DNA from: Roseicella sp. DB1501 | GTDB lineage: Bacteria; Pseudomonadota; Alphaproteobacteria; Acetobacterales; Acetobacteraceae | Direction: 5' to 3' | DNA length: 64,000 nucleotides | Assembly (NCBI RefSeq): GCF_013112485.1 | Contig: NZ_JABFHG010000003.1 | Location: forward strand, 62,001 to 126,000 | In this document: in pieces, positions 1-9,393 of the stretch | Layout: each line of letters opens with the position of its first letter | How positions within the stretch are numbered: position 1 is the stretch's first letter | The notes under the pieces: generated by a model | Database searches by the model: none | What the model was told of the DNA's origin: nothing | What the model saw: the letters and a program-made list of their open reading frames with translations, nothing else | Translations under genes and position numbers: made by a program

Positions 1-2
1 TT

Positions 3-761
3 CTCTACGGCCCGATGTTCGTCATCTACCTGCTGTCCTTCCAGGGGCCGAATGGCGGCGTCACCTTCCCGATGGTCGGGTTCTCGACCGTCTGGTTCGA
101 GGACATCGTGAAGCCGGGCCAGATGGCGAACATCCCGGTCTCCTTCGGCCGCTCGATCCTGCTCGCCAGCATCGTCAGCCTCATCACCGTCCTGGTCTCG
201 GTCGCGGCCGGCCTCGGCTTCCGTCGCCGCTTCCGCGGCTCGGGCATCCTCTTCTACCTCGCCGTCGCCAGCCTGGTGATGCCGAGCCTGCTGGTCGGCT
301 TCGGCATCGGCCTCGGCTTCCAGCTTTTCGGCTGGCAGCCCGACCTGCTGAGCTCGGCCCTCGCCGCGCAGCTCACCTGGACGCTGCCCTTCGGCCTCTT
401 CGCCATGTTCGCGGTCTTCAATCGCTTCAACCGCTCCTACGAGGAGGCGGCAACGGATCTGGGGGCGAATGCCTGGCAGCGGCTGCGCTGGGTGACGCTG
501 CCGATCCTGCTGCCCGGCATCCTCGGCGTCGCCATGGGCGCCTTCACCCTGTCCTATGACGAGTATGCCCGCACGACGCTGGTGGCCGGCAACCGCAACA
601 CCCTGCCGCTCGAGATCTACGCCCTGATCTCGAGCTCCACCTCGCCGACGCTCTTCGCCATCGGCACGCTGACCACCACCGTTTCCTTCGTGGTGATCGG
701 CATCACCCTGGCGCTGGTGCTGCGGATGCAGCGGCGTCGCGCACTGGCCCGGACGGGCTGA
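3..761 (+). CDS. ABC transporter permease, PotC type (5' end cut by window)
   Basis: Inner-membrane permease of a binding-protein-dependent importer of the spermidine/putrescine/iron class. The frame is open to the window edge and reads LYGP just before the first ATG at 15, which matches the end of TM1 in PotC-like proteins, so the true start lies upstream. About five hydrophobic segments are visible. The EAA loop is present as EEAATDLGANAWQRL (codons near 440-490), the site that docks the ATPase. Ten bases separate the stop from the downstream ATPase gene, so they are cotranscribed. The partner PotB-type permease should lie left of the window. Substrate cannot be told from the sequence. Confidence 0.9.
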   Translation, partial: LYGPMFVIYLLSFQGPNGGVTFPMVGFSTVWFEDIVKPGQMANIPVSFGRSILLASIVSLITVLVSVAAGLGFRRRFRGSGILFYLAVASLVMPSLLVGFGIGLGFQLFGWQPDLLSSALAAQLTWTLPFGLFAMFAVFNRFNRSYEEAATDLGANAWQRLRWVTLPILLPGILGVAMGAFTLSYDEYARTTLVAGNRNTLPLEIYALISSSTSPTLFAIGTLTTTVSFVVIGITLALVLRMQRRRALARTG

Positions 762-771
762 GGATCGATCC

Positions 772-1785
772 ATGGATACCAGCGGTCTGCGCCTCGAGCA
801 CCGGTACGATGTCGAGCTGGTCGCGGTCACCAAGCGCTATGGCGGCACCGTCGCGGTGGACGGCATCTCGCTCCGCATCCCCCGCGCCACCTATTGCTGC
901 CTGCTCGGTCCCAGCGGCTGCGGCAAGACCAGCACGCTCCGCATGATCGCCGGTCACGAGGTGGTCTCCGAAGGCGACGTGCTGATCCACGACACGAACG
1001 TCACCGACCTGCCGCCCGTCCGGCGCGGCACGGCAATGATGTTCCAGAGCTACGCCCTCTTCCCGCATCTGACCTGCCTCGACAACGTCGCTTTCAGCCT
1101 GAAGGCGCGCGGCGTGCCGAAACCCGAGCGGCACCGGCGGGCGCGCGACTACCTGGCGCGGGTGCATCTGCAGGATTATGCGGAGCGGCTGCCGGGCCAG
1201 CTCTCCGGCGGTCAGCAGCAGCGGGTCGCGCTCGCCCGCGCCCTCATCACCGAGCCGCGCATCCTGCTGCTCGATGAGCCGCTCTCGGCGCTCGATCCCT
1301 TTCTGCGCGGCCAGGTGCGGGAGGAGCTGAAGCGGCTGCAGCGCGAGCTCGGCATCACCTTCATCCATGTGACGCACAGCCAGGACGAGGCAATGGCGCT
1401 TGCCGACATGATGGTCATCATGGAGGCCGGCCGCATCCGCCAGGCCGGGCCGCCGCGCGAGGTCTTCGAGCGGCCGGCCGATGCCTTCGTCGCCCGCTTC
1501 ATCGGCGGCCACAACATCCTGCGCGACGATACCGGCATGGTTGCCGTGCGGGCCGACCGCTGCCGGCTCGGCATGGCCGCGGGCGCCCCGCACATCCGCG
1601 GCCGCGTCGCGGCGGTGGAGTATCAGGGCAGCAGCGTGCGTGTCGCCCTCGCGGTGGATGACGGGCCGGCGCTGTCCGTCGTCATGCCGGATGACCGCTT
1701 CTTCGCCGGGCCGGTGCAGCCGGGCGAGGAGGCGGCGCTCAGCTGGTCGGCGCAGGACGCGCACGCCATCCCCGAACGCGCCTGA
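772..1785 (+). CDS. ABC transporter ATP-binding protein, PotA type
   Basis: Cytoplasmic ATPase that powers the importer encoded around it. The 337-residue protein has Walker A GPSGCGKT near residue 46, signature LSGGQQQR near 144, Walker B LLLDEP near 165 and the switch His in HVTHSQ. A C-terminal TOBE_2-like domain follows (VAVRADRCRLG onward), usual in PotA/FbpC proteins. The ATG at 772 follows a GAGGA ribosome site. The next gene, encoding the binding protein, starts 44 bases later. The family transports polyamines, ferric iron, thiamine or similar small solutes; which one applies here is not visible. Confidence 0.93.
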   Translation: MDTSGLRLEHRYDVELVAVTKRYGGTVAVDGISLRIPRATYCCLLGPSGCGKTSTLRMIAGHEVVSEGDVLIHDTNVTDLPPVRRGTAMMFQSYALFPHLTCLDNVAFSLKARGVPKPERHRRARDYLARVHLQDYAERLPGQLSGGQQQRVALARALITEPRILLLDEPLSALDPFLRGQVREELKRLQRELGITFIHVTHSQDEAMALADMMVIMEAGRIRQAGPPREVFERPADAFVARFIGGHNILRDDTGMVAVRADRCRLGMAAGAPHIRGRVAAVEYQGSSVRVALAVDDGPALSVVMPDDRFFAGPVQPGEEAALSWSAQDAHAIPERA

Positions 1786-1829
1786 CTCCTTCGCCGGGGT
1801 CCATGGCGACAGATGCCAACCAGGGAAAG

Positions 1830-3434
1830 ATGGGAACCAAGCCCATGCATCGCCGGAGCCTCTTCCTCGCCGCCGCATCCCTGGCCGCGGCGCCGCTTGC
1901 CACGCCCCGCCTTGCGCGCGGCCAAGCGGGCAACGTGCTGAACTTCGTGCCTTATGCCGATGTCGCCGCGACCGATCCCATCTGGAGCAGCACCTATGCG
2001 ACGCGGACCTCGGCGCTTGCCGTCTTCGACACGCTTTACGGCGTGGACGAGACGCTGGTCGCCCGGCCGCAGATGGTCGAGGGCCATGTCGTCGAGGATG
2101 ACGGCAAGCGCTGGACGCTGACGCTGCGCGACGGCCTGGTCTTCCACGATGGCGAGCGGGTGCTGGCGCGCGATTGCGTCGCCTCGATCCAGCGTTGGGG
2201 CCGAAGGGACGGCTTCGGTCAGGCGCTGTTGGCGGCGACGGAGGAGCTGAGCGCGGCGGATGACCGCCGCATCGTCTTCCGCCTCAGGCGCCCCTTCCCG
2301 ATGCTGCCAGACGCGCTGGCGCGGCCGAGCGCGTTGGTCTGCGCCATGATGCCGGAACGCATCGCCCGCACCGATCCCTACACCCAGATGCCGGAGGTGA
2401 TCGGCAGCGGTCCCTTCCGCTACCTGTCCGCCGAGCGCGTGCCCGGCGCGCGCGTGGTCTACGAGAAGCACGCCGCCTACCGGCCGCGCAGCGAGGGCAG
2501 GCCGAGCTTTACCGCCGGGCCGCGGCTCGCCCTTCTCGACCGCGTCGTCTTCAACGTCATGCCCGACCCGGCCGCCGCCGCCGCGGCCCTGCAGGCCGGC
2601 GAGGTGGACTGGATCGAGCAGCCGCTGATCGACCTGCTGCCGCTGCTGCGCCGCTCGCGCGACATCACCGTGGAGGTGAAGGACCGCTCCGGCTATCTTG
2701 GTCAGTTCCGCTTCAACCATCTGCACCCGCCCTTCGACAAGCCGGCAATCCGTCGCGTCATCCTCGCCGCGATCAGCCAGGCCGATTGCATGAAGGCGGT
2801 GGTCGGCAGTGAGGAGGCGATCGCCAACAGCCAGGTCGGCATCTACACGCCGGGCTCGCCCTTCGAGACCGATGCCGGCAAGCCGCCAGCGCCGCCCGCG
2901 GATCTGGCGCCGCTGAAGCGGGCGCTGGCTGAGGCGGGCTACAAGGGCGAGCGCGTGGTCATGCTCGCCGCCGCCGAGGTGCCGCGCATCAGCGCGGTCT
3001 GCGAGGTGACGCGCGACGTGCTCTCACGGCTCGGCGTCAATGTCGACTACGTGCAGGCGGATTGGGGTACCATCGGCGCTCGCACCACGAGCAAGGAGCC
3101 GGTCGAGCGCGGCGGCTGGAGCTGCTACTGCACCTATGTCGGCGGCATCGATGCGATGAGCCCGGCGGTGCATTCGGCATTGCGCGGCAACGGCACCAAT
3201 GGCGGTCCGGCCGGCTGGCCGAGCAGCGCCCGCATCGAGGAGTTGCGGGCGCAATTCTTCGCCGCCCCTGATCTCGCCGGGCAAAAGGCGGCGACGCGCG
3301 CGCTGCAGCTTCAGGCCTGGCAGGACGTGCCCTTCGTGCCGCTCGGCCAGTTCATCCAGCCCGTCGCCTACCGCAAGGTGCTGACCGGCATGCTACCCGG
3401 CGTGCCGCTCTTCACCAACATCCGCAAGGCCTGA
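1830..3434 (+). CDS. ABC transporter substrate-binding protein, family 5 (peptide/nickel type)
   Basis: Periplasmic solute receptor of the SBP_bac_5 family (DppA/OppA-like), about 534 residues. An ATG at 1830 has AGGGA just upstream and gives MGTKPMHRRSLFLAAAS, a basic N-terminus plus hydrophobic core ending near ARGQA, so a Sec or Tat-like signal peptide; ATG 1803 is an alternative without a good ribosome site. Family features include LRDGLVFHDGERV and the RRVILAAISQADCMKAV helix. It follows a PotC/PotA pair, although this family normally works with DppB/DppC permeases; the pairing is odd and is listed as a finding. Confidence 0.9.
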   Translation: MGTKPMHRRSLFLAAASLAAAPLATPRLARGQAGNVLNFVPYADVAATDPIWSSTYATRTSALAVFDTLYGVDETLVARPQMVEGHVVEDDGKRWTLTLRDGLVFHDGERVLARDCVASIQRWGRRDGFGQALLAATEELSAADDRRIVFRLRRPFPMLPDALARPSALVCAMMPERIARTDPYTQMPEVIGSGPFRYLSAERVPGARVVYEKHAAYRPRSEGRPSFTAGPRLALLDRVVFNVMPDPAAAAAALQAGEVDWIEQPLIDLLPLLRRSRDITVEVKDRSGYLGQFRFNHLHPPFDKPAIRRVILAAISQADCMKAVVGSEEAIANSQVGIYTPGSPFETDAGKPPAPPADLAPLKRALAEAGYKGERVVMLAAAEVPRISAVCEVTRDVLSRLGVNVDYVQADWGTIGARTTSKEPVERGGWSCYCTYVGGIDAMSPAVHSALRGNGTNGGPAGWPSSARIEELRAQFFAAPDLAGQKAATRALQLQAWQDVPFVPLGQFIQPVAYRKVLTGMLPGVPLFTNIRKA

Positions 3435-3443
3435 TCCGGCCTT
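3426..3443. terminator. Short inverted repeat at the stop of the binding-protein gene
   Basis: AAGGCC (3426-3431) and GGCCTT (3438-3443) form a 6-bp stem that overlaps the TGA at 3432. No T tract follows. It may be a weak terminator. The remaining 285 bases to the next gene contain nothing else that I can identify. Confidence 0.3.
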
Positions 3444-3719
3444 CGGCGATGTCGGCGCGCTGCCGGTGGGGCTGCCGTCGGCCGGCGGCATGACCCGCAT
3501 CGCGGCGAAGCCGCGCCTGCCGCGAGACCTGACTTCGCAGGTTGATCTCGACGGCATCAGCTTCGTCAGCAACGATCATTTTCTGCCCGTCATGCAGCGG
3601 ACGACCGCCGCACCGGAGGCGCAGCTCGCTGCGCCGATCGCTGGTGGGTGCATTTCTAGCTTGCAGAGTCAGGGCAGGGCTGCGGACATCGAGGGGCTCA
3701 GAACCAAGGGGGAAACGAC

Positions 3720-5168
3720 ATGGCATTCGGAAGCCGAACCGCCGGCAAGCACCCCTTCCATGGGATCGGCTGCGTCTGCCACCGGCCGGAATTGCAGCAG
3801 GCATCGCGGCGGCTGGACGCGTTCAGCCGCCGCCAGACCATGGCAGGGATCGGCGGAGCCTGGCTGACCGCCAGCGCCGTGACGCCGGCCATGGCGCAGC
3901 CGGCGCCGCCGAAGTCAATTCTGTTCCGTCAGGCCCGGCTGTTCGACGGCACCGCCGATGGGTTGCGCTCCGGCATGCAGGTGCTCGTCCAGGACGGCAC
4001 GATTGCCGCGGTCGATGCGGCGGGCAATCCTCCGCCGCAGGCTGCACTTGTCATCGACTGTGCGGACCGCGTGCTCATGCCAGGGCTGATCGACGCGCAT
4101 TGGCATTCGCTCTTCGCGGCCGTGCCAGTGACGGAGCTGCTCACGGGCGATCCCGGCGCCATCTTCACGGCCTCGACCGCCGAGGCGCAGCGGACATTGC
4201 TGCGCGGCTTCACCACGATACGCGACCTCGGCGGGCCGGCCTTCACCTTCAAGCAGGCCATCGATCGCGGGGTGATCCCGGGGCCGAGGATCTACCCATC
4301 GGGCGCGATGATCACAACCTCCGGTGGGCATGCCGACCTGCGCATGTTGTCCGAGCTGCCGCGCAACCCCGACAGGCTCAGCCTGATCGAGAAGGTCGGC
4401 GGCGCCATGATCACCGACAGCCTCGGCGAGCTGCGGATGCGCATCCGGGAGCAATTGCTGCAGGGCGCGTCGCAGGTGAAGCTGGTCGGCGGCGGCGGCG
4501 TCTCCTCGCCGCGCAGCCCGCTGGACATGTCGACCTTCGGCGAGGCCGAATTGCGGGCGGCGGTGGAGGTGGTCCAGGACTGGAACACCTACATGACGGT
4601 CCATGCCTTCGCGCCGAACACCGTTCAGCGCTCCATCGCCGCCGGCGTCGCCTGCATCGAGCATGCGCATCTGATGGACGACCGGACGGCGGAACTCATG
4701 GCCGAGAAGAAGGTCTGGCTCAGCACCCAGCCCTTCCTGTCGGAAGCGGATTCCGTGCCGCTGACCGGCCCGAGCCGCGACCGGCTGGCACAGGTCATCG
4801 CCGGCACGCCGCGGGTCTATGCGCTGGCGCGCAAGCACGGCATCCAGACGGCCTGGGGATCGGACATCCTGTTCTCGCCGCAGATGACGCCGCGCCAGGG
4901 CACGATGCTGGCGCATCTCGGGCAATGGTACTCGAATGCCGAGGCGCTGCGCATGGCGACCTCGGTCAATGGCGAGTTGTTGGCGCGCTCTGGACCGCGC
5001 AACCCCTATCCCGGCAAGCTCGGCGTCGTGCAGGCGGGCGCGCTGGCCGACCTGATCCTGGTCAATGGCGATCCGCTGGCCGATCTCGGTCTCGTTGCCG
5101 ACCCCGCCCGGAATTTCCAGATCATCATGAAGGGGGGCGTGATCCACAAGAACACCCTCGGCGCATAA
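3720..5168 (+). CDS. Amidohydrolase family protein, probably exported
   Basis: Metal-dependent hydrolase of the amidohydrolase superfamily (imidazolonepropionase/prolidase-like branch), 482 residues. The HxH metal motif is DAHWHS near residue 126; later features are KLVGGGGVSS (possible carbamylated or metal-linked Lys region), TVHAFAP, IEHAHLMDD and WGSDILF, the expected order of His, His and Asp ligands. The ATG at 3720 follows GGGGGAAA. Residues 30-60 contain a twin-arginine-like RRQTMAGIGG stretch and a hydrophobic segment ending AMAQPA, so export to the periplasm is likely, with an unusually long n-region. The substrate is unknown. Confidence 0.88.
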   Translation: MAFGSRTAGKHPFHGIGCVCHRPELQQASRRLDAFSRRQTMAGIGGAWLTASAVTPAMAQPAPPKSILFRQARLFDGTADGLRSGMQVLVQDGTIAAVDAAGNPPPQAALVIDCADRVLMPGLIDAHWHSLFAAVPVTELLTGDPGAIFTASTAEAQRTLLRGFTTIRDLGGPAFTFKQAIDRGVIPGPRIYPSGAMITTSGGHADLRMLSELPRNPDRLSLIEKVGGAMITDSLGELRMRIREQLLQGASQVKLVGGGGVSSPRSPLDMSTFGEAELRAAVEVVQDWNTYMTVHAFAPNTVQRSIAAGVACIEHAHLMDDRTAELMAEKKVWLSTQPFLSEADSVPLTGPSRDRLAQVIAGTPRVYALARKHGIQTAWGSDILFSPQMTPRQGTMLAHLGQWYSNAEALRMATSVNGELLARSGPRNPYPGKLGVVQAGALADLILVNGDPLADLGLVADPARNFQIIMKGGVIHKNTLGA

Positions 5169-5187
5169 CGGGCCAGTAACGGGCCAG
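5166..5187. repeat. Tandem 11-bp duplication
   Basis: TAACGGGCCAG occurs twice head to tail (5166-5176 and 5177-5187). The first copy contains the TAA stop of the amidohydrolase. It is probably a simple replication slip. The rest of the 110-base gap shows nothing further. Confidence 0.8.
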
Positions 5188-5278
5188 ACCCGCCGGCCAT
5201 CCGGTTGACAGCCGAGCCGGACCCCCGAAGCTAGCCGCCGGGACGGAACGACCGGTCTGGTTTCAGGGGCAGCGGGCG

Positions 5279-6697
5279 ATGGATATGGATGAGATCGGCT
5301 ATCTGGGCGTGACCGAGCTCGGCGCGCTCTACCGGGCGCGCAAGCTCTCGCCGGTCGAGGCGGCGAAGGCGGTGCTCGCGCGCATCGAGCGCATCGAGCC
5401 GAATGTGAACGCCATGATGCGCTGCACGCCGGAGCATGCGCTGGCCGCGGCCCGCCACTCCGAGGCGGTGTTCCAGCAAGGCGGTGCTGCCCGCCTGCTC
5501 GAGGGCATTCCGGTCACCATCAAGGACCTGCAGCCGACCAAGGGCGTGCAGACGGACTACGCTACGGCGGTGATGCAGGGCACGATCCCGGATGCCGATG
5601 CGCCGGTGGTCACGCGGCTGCTCGATGCCGGCTGCATGATGCTGGGCAAGACCACCTCCGCCTCCGAATGGGGCTGGAAGGGCGTCAGCCAGGCGCCGAT
5701 CTCGGGGATCACCCACAATCCCTGGGGCAAGGGGCTGAATGCCGGCGCCTCCTCCTCCGGTGCCGGTGTCGCCGCCGCCTGCGGCTACGGTCCGCTGCAC
5801 CAGGGCGGCGACGGCGCCGGCTCGATCCGCATGCCGGCGCATTTCTCCGGCGTCTATGGGCTGAAGCCGACCTATGGCCGCGTGCCGAGCTGGCCGATCT
5901 CGAACAACGATCTCGCCACCCATGTCGGGCCGCTGACGCGGAGCGTGGAGGATGCCGCGCTGATGCTGCAGGCGATGGCCGGGCCGCATCCCTGGGACTT
6001 CACCTCGCTGGAATCGCCGCCGCAGGATTATGCCGGGCAGCTCGGCGCGGCGAGCATGAAGGGCAAGCGGATCGGCTTCACGCGCGACCTTGGCCATGCC
6101 CGGGTCGACCCGGAGGTGGCGGAGCTGGTGGCCAAGGCGGTGACGGCCTTCGAGGCGATGGGCGCGCATGTCGAGGAGGTGACGCCGCCCTGGGGGCCGC
6201 TCGGCCCGGAGCTGGCGCGCTTCTTCTGGCCGGCGACCTTCACGGCCCGGCTGCGCTACCTGCCGGAATTCGAGAGCCGCATGGATCCCGGCTTCGTCGC
6301 CATGATCAAGTCGGCCGCCGGCTTCACCGTGCCGCAGTTCATGCAGATGCGTGAGCGGCGCTTCGCCTATATCCAGGCGATCCACGAATTCATGGAGGGC
6401 TACGATTTCCTGCTGTCGCCGGCGGTGAGCGTCGCCGCCTTCCCGGCGGACCGGCTGCAGCCGGAGCATTGGCCGCAGCACGAATGGGACTGGCTGATGT
6501 GGGCCGAGTTCTCCTACCCCTTCAACTGGTCGGGCAGCCCGGCGGCGAGCCTGCCCTGCGGCTTCACCCCGGCCGGCCTGCCGGTCGGGCTGCAGATCGT
6601 CGGCCGGCGCTTCGACGATCTCGGCGTGCTGCAGGCGAGCGCGGCCTTCGAGGCGGCGCGGCCCTGGGCGCAGCATCGGCCGCCGCTCGCGCGCTGA
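5279..6697 (+). CDS. Amidase (amidase-signature family)
   Basis: Ser-cisSer-Lys amidase related to GatA, 472 residues. The catalytic triad is visible as Lys in VTIKDL near residue 81, the cis-Ser in the NAGASSSGA loop near 157 and the nucleophilic Ser in GGDGAGSIRMPA near 181. No gatB or gatC is adjacent, so it is more likely a catabolic amide hydrolase than a tRNA amidotransferase subunit. It lies downstream of the amidohydrolase and converges with an MFS carrier 18 bases away, suggesting uptake and hydrolysis of an amide-type compound. ATG 5279 precedes a second in-frame ATG at 5285. Confidence 0.93.
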   Translation: MDMDEIGYLGVTELGALYRARKLSPVEAAKAVLARIERIEPNVNAMMRCTPEHALAAARHSEAVFQQGGAARLLEGIPVTIKDLQPTKGVQTDYATAVMQGTIPDADAPVVTRLLDAGCMMLGKTTSASEWGWKGVSQAPISGITHNPWGKGLNAGASSSGAGVAAACGYGPLHQGGDGAGSIRMPAHFSGVYGLKPTYGRVPSWPISNNDLATHVGPLTRSVEDAALMLQAMAGPHPWDFTSLESPPQDYAGQLGAASMKGKRIGFTRDLGHARVDPEVAELVAKAVTAFEAMGAHVEEVTPPWGPLGPELARFFWPATFTARLRYLPEFESRMDPGFVAMIKSAAGFTVPQFMQMRERRFAYIQAIHEFMEGYDFLLSPAVSVAAFPADRLQPEHWPQHEWDWLMWAEFSYPFNWSGSPAASLPCGFTPAGLPVGLQIVGRRFDDLGVLQASAAFEAARPWAQHRPPLAR

Positions 6698-6715
6698 CGC
6701 GGCGGCAGCCCTGCG

Positions 6716-7924
6716 TCAGGCCGGGCTGAGACGCCCGGCCCGCAGCCGCGGCAAGGGCGGGAAGGCGAGGGCGATCGCCACCGCGCCGAGACCGACGGCG
6801 AGCGAGGCGAGGTGCATCCCCGCATAGCTGCCGAACCTGTCGAAGATCCAGCCGCCGACCGCCGGCCCGATCGCCATGCCGAGACAGGAGAGCATGGTCG
6901 CGGCGCCGAAGACTGTGCCCATGATGTGCGGGCCGAAATAGTCGCGCGCCAGGGCCGCGTAGAGCGGCATCACGCCGCCATAGGCGAGACCGAAGAGGGC
7001 GGCGACGGCGTAGAACTCGCCGAGGCTCCGGGCCGGCAGGAAGGCCGCGATCGCCAGCGCCTGCAGCACCAGCCCGCCGATCAGCACCGGCTTGGCGCCA
7101 TGGCGGTCAGCGAGCAGGCCGAGCAGCAACCGCCCGCCGAGGCCCGCCAGGCCTTGCAGGCTGTAGACGCTGACCGCGGCCATCGCGGAGACGCCGCACA
7201 CCATGGCGTAGCTCACCACATGGAAGATCGGCCCCGAATGCGCGAGGCAGCAGGCGAAGAAGGTTGCGCCAAGCACCATGAACTGCCGGGTGCCGAGGGC
7301 CTCGCGCGCGGTGAGACGCTGGTGCCCCGGCAGGCTCGTCGCGGCGCCGGCGAGGGTCATCACCGGCGGGCGGCGCAGCAGCAACGCGACGGGCAGGACC
7401 ACGGCCCAGGCGGCGAGGCCGATGATGAGCTGCGCGCTCCGCCAGTCGTGCCGGGTGAGCAGCCATTGCGCGAATGGCGCGACGATGACCGGCGCCATGC
7501 CAAGCCCGGCCGAGACGAGGGAGACGGCGAGGGCGCGATGCCGATCGAACCAGGCGCTGGCCGTCGCCATCATCGGCGCGAAGAAGGCGCCGGCTGCCAG
7601 CCCGAGGAAGACGCCATAGGCGAGCTGGAATTGCAGCAGGCTCGTCGCGCGGCTCGCCAGCACCAGCCCGGTGCCAAGGAGCACTCCCCCGGCGAGGCCG
7701 ACGATGCGCGGCCCATGGCGGTCGCTGACCCAGCCCCAGCCGAAGGCGCCGACGCCCATGGCCAGGAAGGCGATGGTCATGGAGGCGGAGATGCCGACGC
7801 GCGACCAACCCGTCGCCGCAGTGATCGGATCGAGAAACACGGCGAGGGAGAACATCGACCCCATGCCGATGCAGCCCATCACCGCGCCGGCGGCCACGAT
7901 GACCCAGCCATAGTGTCGTTGCAT
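6716..7924 (-). CDS. MFS transporter
   Basis: Inner-membrane secondary carrier of the major facilitator superfamily, 402 residues with about 12 hydrophobic segments. The loop 2-3 signature is WGWVSDRHGPR and the repeat in the second half is GLLADRHGAKP. The N-terminus QRHYGWVIVAAG resembles the oxalate/formate-monocarboxylate group. Start chosen at 7924 because GGGAGGAA lies seven bases upstream; the open frame continues upstream to 8113 without a comparable site. Substrate is not determinable; the neighbouring amidase suggests an organic acid, which is only inference. Confidence 0.92.
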   Translation of the reverse strand: MQRHYGWVIVAAGAVMGCIGMGSMFSLAVFLDPITAATGWSRVGISASMTIAFLAMGVGAFGWGWVSDRHGPRIVGLAGGVLLGTGLVLASRATSLLQFQLAYGVFLGLAAGAFFAPMMATASAWFDRHRALAVSLVSAGLGMAPVIVAPFAQWLLTRHDWRSAQLIIGLAAWAVVLPVALLLRRPPVMTLAGAATSLPGHQRLTAREALGTRQFMVLGATFFACCLAHSGPIFHVVSYAMVCGVSAMAAVSVYSLQGLAGLGGRLLLGLLADRHGAKPVLIGGLVLQALAIAAFLPARSLGEFYAVAALFGLAYGGVMPLYAALARDYFGPHIMGTVFGAATMLSCLGMAIGPAVGGWIFDRFGSYAGMHLASLAVGLGAVAIALAFPPLPRLRAGRLSPA

Positions 7925-8171
7925 GCGCGTTTTCCTCCCACAGGATCCGCGCTGGCGAAGGCTGGATCCTGCCAGACCGGCATCGTCCCAGATCGCCGCC
8001 AGGTGGCAAACGGTGATCTCGCAGAGGCGCCATGCATGACGGCACCTCGCGGCGGCGATAGCGGGAGCGGAAGCGGCCGCGATGCAGAACGGCCTTCTGC
8101 ATCCGGCCCGCATGCCGGGGCCATGTCCGGCTCCTGCCGCGGCTTGCCTCGCCCGTGGGTGCGCGGCGCGC

Positions 8172-8226
8172 TTGACCTGCGGCCGCCGCCCGGATCAAAG
8201 TAACCAACCGGTTACCCGGGGGGAGA
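8172..8226 (+). promoter_or_regulatory. Promoter with LacI-type dyad upstream of the oxidoreductase operon
   Basis: A -35-like TTGACC at 8172-8177 is followed by GTAACC-AACC-GGTTAC (8200-8215), an inverted repeat with 6-bp arms containing AACCGGTT; the GGGGGAG ribosome site follows at 8218-8224. A dyad with a central CG placed over the expected -10 region is typical for LacI-family repressors of sugar genes. No LacI gene is in the window. The 309-bp gap also carries the MFS start signals on the other strand. Confidence 0.5.
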
Positions 8227-8233
8227 CGAAGCA

Positions 8234-9388
8234 ATGGCGGAATGCCGCATCGGCATCATCATGAACGGCGTGACCGGCCGCATGGGCACCAACCAGCACC
8301 TGGTCCGCTCCATCGCCGCCATTCGCGCCGAGGGCGGCGTCCGCCTCGCCAATGGCGACCGGGTGATGCCCGATCCGATCCTGGTTGGCCGCAACCGCGA
8401 GAAGCTGGAGGCGCTCGCCCGCGCCCATGGCATCGCCCGTACCAGCACCGATCTGGAAGCCTGCCTGCGCGACCCGCGGGACGAGCTCTTCTTCGATGCC
8501 GCGACCACGCAGCTCCGCGCCGGGCTGATCCGCCGCGCCATCGCCGCCGGCAAGCACATCTATGTCGAGAAGCCGACCGCCGACCGGCTGGAGGATGCGC
8601 TCGACATCGCCCGCCGCGCCCGCGCGGCCGGGATCAAGCATGGCGTGGTGCAGGACAAGCTGTTCCTGCCCGGGCTGCGCAAGCTGAAAATGGTGATCGA
8701 CAGCGGCTTCCTCGGCCGCCTCTGCGCGGTGAAGGGCGAGTTCGGCTACTGGGTCTTCGAGGGCGACCTGCAGCCGGCGCAGCGGCCGTCCTGGAACTAC
8801 AAGGCGGCCGAGGGCGGCGGCATCATCCTCGACATGCTCTGCCACTGGCGCTACGTGCTGGACAACCTCTTCGGCGAGGTTGAGGCGGTCTCCTGCCTCG
8901 GCGCCACGCATATCCCGGAGCGGATCGGCGAGGACGGAAAGCCCTACAAGGCCGATGTGGACGACGCGGCCTATGCCACCTTCCAGCTGCGCGGCGGGGT
9001 CATCGCGCATATCAACAGTAGCTGGGTGACGCGCGTCCGGCGCGACGACCTGGCCACCTTCCAGGTGGACGGGACGCATGGCAGCGCCATCGCCGGCTTG
9101 CAGCGGTGTTGGACGCAGGGCCGCGTCAACACGCCGAAGCCGGTCTGGAACCCCGACATCCCGCAGGCCATCGACTTCTTCGCCGGCTGGCAGGAGGTGC
9201 CGGCGACGCAGGACTACCCGAACGGCTTCCGCGTGCAATGGGAGCTGTTCCTGCGCCACCTCGCCGGGGAGGTGGCGGAATTCCCCTGGGACCTGATGGC
9301 CGGCGCCCGCGGCGTGCAACTCGCCGAGGCCGGGCTGCGGAGCTGGCGCGAGCGCCGCTGGATCGACCTGCCCATGCTGGAGGCCTGA
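8234..9388 (+). CDS. Gfo/Idh/MocA family oxidoreductase
   Basis: NAD(P)-dependent dehydrogenase of sugars or inositol-like polyols, 384 residues. The N-terminal Rossmann fold shows GIIMNGVTGRMG, an unusual variant of the GxGxxG motif, and the EKP signature is in KHIYVEKPTAD near residue 115. The C-terminal half has the alpha/beta substrate domain. It is first in an operon with a DUF993 aldolase-like gene (5-base gap) and a sugar isomerase (4-base overlap), a set that implies stepwise sugar or sugar-acid breakdown. The dyad upstream suggests LacI-type control. Confidence 0.92.
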   Translation: MAECRIGIIMNGVTGRMGTNQHLVRSIAAIRAEGGVRLANGDRVMPDPILVGRNREKLEALARAHGIARTSTDLEACLRDPRDELFFDAATTQLRAGLIRRAIAAGKHIYVEKPTADRLEDALDIARRARAAGIKHGVVQDKLFLPGLRKLKMVIDSGFLGRLCAVKGEFGYWVFEGDLQPAQRPSWNYKAAEGGGIILDMLCHWRYVLDNLFGEVEAVSCLGATHIPERIGEDGKPYKADVDDAAYATFQLRGGVIAHINSSWVTRVRRDDLATFQVDGTHGSAIAGLQRCWTQGRVNTPKPVWNPDIPQAIDFFAGWQEVPATQDYPNGFRVQWELFLRHLAGEVAEFPWDLMAGARGVQLAEAGLRSWRERRWIDLPMLEA

Positions 9389-9393
9389 GGACC

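Noticed and set aside
3466-3867. Open frame before the amidohydrolase
   Set aside because: No ribosome site, no recognisable fold, and it overlaps the better supported amidohydrolase start by 148 bases.
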